Source: an uncultured Trueperaceae bacterium (lineage in GTDB: Bacteria; Deinococcota; Deinococci; Deinococcales; Trueperaceae). From it: a stretch of 6,927 nucleotides of DNA. The translations under genes were made by a program, and so were the position numbers. Every line of letters starts with the position of its first letter. The stretch's first letter is position 1. The notes beneath the pieces are model-generated. The model saw only the letters and a program-made list of their open reading frames with translations, ran no database searches and was not told where the DNA came from. Location of the stretch: NCBI GenBank assembly GCA_937911855.1, contig CALDPK010000237.1, positions 1 to 6,927 on the forward strand, written 5' to 3'. This document shows positions 6,402-6,927 of this stretch, piece after piece.

Positions 6402-6540
6402 CGCACCACCGCAGCTGCTGAGGTACTCCAGAGCGGCGCTGTGCCCGGGCGACCCGGATTCACCCTGCGTACCGTCCGCTTCGGACACTCTCCCGCACCG
6501 TCACCTCGCCTCCCGGCGGTCTGTGATCTATCCTGTGCGA

Positions 6541-6556
6541 TGCGGCCGATGCCGCA
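6541..6556 (+). repeat. Inverted repeat in the divergent intergenic region
   Basis: TGCGGC-CGAT-GCCGCA: perfect six-base arms around a four-base centre, between the divergent flavoprotein and deacetylase genes and 12 bases before the deacetylase ribosome binding site. It could be an operator for a dimeric regulator or a leader hairpin. No convincing sigma-70 promoter was found in the roughly 180-base gap; a TATCCT at 6529-6534 lacks a good -35 partner. Confidence 0.4.
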
Positions 6557-6568
6557 GAGGTTCGCACC

Positions 6569-6573
6569 AGGAG
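6569..6573 (+). promoter_or_regulatory. Ribosome binding site of the deacetylase gene
   Basis: AGGAG with a seven-base spacer (CATCACC) before TTG 6581. It supports the non-ATG start, from which the family's N-terminal strand (LIFYADHF) begins immediately. Confidence 0.75.
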
Positions 6574-6580
6574 CATCACC

Positions 6581-6927
6581 TTGCTGATTTTCTACGCAGA
6601 TCATTTCGTGCTGCCGCTGCCGGCAGGCCATCGATTTCCGATGCAGAAGTACGGACGTCTGCGCGAGCGTGTCGCGGCCGGACTCGTGCCGCCGCACGAG
6701 CTGCGTGTGCCCGAAGCCGCGACGGACGAACAGCTCGGCCGCGTGCATACGGCGGACTACATCCACCGCGTCGCGAACGGTCTGCTGAGCGAGGGCGAGG
6801 TTCGACGCATCGGCTTCCCGTGGTCGCCGCAGATGGTCGAGCGTTCGCGTCGATCGGCGGGCGCAACGATCGAAGCGTCGCGGGTCGCATTCAGCAGCGG
6901 CGTGGCCGTCAACCTGGCCGGCGGAAC
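6581..6927 (+). CDS. Histone deacetylase superfamily (AcuC-like) hydrolase, N-terminal part
   Basis: 115 codons from TTG 6581 to the right edge, still open. The N-terminus matches the bacterial HDAC-like family: LIFYADHFVLPLPAGHRFPM (2-21) with the HxFPMxKY pattern, then KYGRLRE, a VHTADYIHRV helix (55-64) with the family His-x3-Tyr, RRIGFPWSPQMVERSRRS (75-92), AGATIEAS, and finally VAVNLAGG. The Zn-binding and catalytic residues (the GGTHHA pair and the later Asp/His ligands) should begin with the next codons and cannot be checked. Full-length members are about 300 residues. They hydrolyse acetyl-amide bonds of acetyl-lysine, acetylpolyamines or small amides with a zinc ion; the substrate cannot be predicted here. 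The gene is divergent from the flavoprotein operon, sharing about 180 bases of upstream DNA. Co-regulation is possible, but this is a common housekeeping-type gene and the link may be accidental. The ATG at codon 21 is too late to be the start because it would cut the first conserved strand. Confidence 0.85.
   Translation, partial: MLIFYADHFVLPLPAGHRFPMQKYGRLRERVAAGLVPPHELRVPEAATDEQLGRVHTADYIHRVANGLLSEGEVRRIGFPWSPQMVERSRRSAGATIEASRVAFSSGVAVNLAGG

Noticed and set aside
6402..6488. A longer flavoprotein starting at GTG 6488
   Set aside because: The extra 29 residues lack family features, and the nearby GGGAG is only one base from the GTG; it remains possible but less likely.
6398..6766. A 122-codon minus-strand frame spanning the divergent intergenic region
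   Set aside because: It is antisense to the conserved start of the deacetylase and overlaps the flavoprotein start; its composition is Arg/Ala-rich with no motif.
1..6927. tRNA, rRNA, CRISPR array, riboswitch, insertion sequence or transposase
   Set aside because: I read both strands and found no repeat-spacer pattern, no tRNA-like conserved arms, no transposase motifs and no convincing rho-independent terminator.

Overview
The window looks like two unrelated GC-rich bacterial gene neighbourhoods joined inside one open reading frame, near positions 3997-4031. Every gene except the last runs on the minus strand.

Right part (about 4029-6927). A tight three-gene minus-strand operon is transcribed leftwards: an FAD-dependent oxidoreductase of the geranylgeranyl-reductase-like family, then a SRPBCC (START-like) cyclase/aromatase-type protein, then a FabF/type II PKS-like beta-ketoacyl synthase (KS). 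The first pair overlaps by 4 bases (GTGA) and the second by 8 bases (GTGTCTGA), so translational coupling is likely. KS, SRPBCC and a flavoprotein together suggest a type II (aromatic) polyketide or related fatty-acid-derived pathway. Divergent from it, across about 180 bases, a plus-strand histone-deacetylase-superfamily gene starts at TTG 6581 and runs off the right edge. The very high GC and CpG content and the gene set would suit Gemmatimonadota or a similar high-GC diderm, but this is inference.

The KS stops resembling a KS right after the conserved GGTE following its active-site cysteine. About half the enzyme is missing, including both catalytic histidines. The frame continues without a stop into roughly 1200 residues of a secreted, modular surface protein: pre-peptidase C-terminal (PPC)-like domains, a NEW3-like module, two discoidin-like modules, a VWA domain with a good MIDAS motif, and three C-terminal SLH (S-layer homology) domains. 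That protein lacks its own N-terminus and signal peptide. A cytosolic KS half fused to an SLH-anchored surface protein makes no biological sense, so a chimeric assembly or a recombination breakpoint is the best explanation.

Left part (1 to about 3997-4028). After the SLH protein come a 38-residue mini-lipoprotein (277-393), apparently unremarked, and the start of a second lipoprotein with a Big_2 (bacterial Ig-like) domain (1-212), which runs off the left edge. All three are predicted surface proteins. SLH anchoring plus lipoproteins suggests a cell envelope of the GC-rich Bacillota type (for example Limnochordia-like), though Deinococcota also carry SLH domains.

I see no tRNA, rRNA, CRISPR array, transposase or attachment site.
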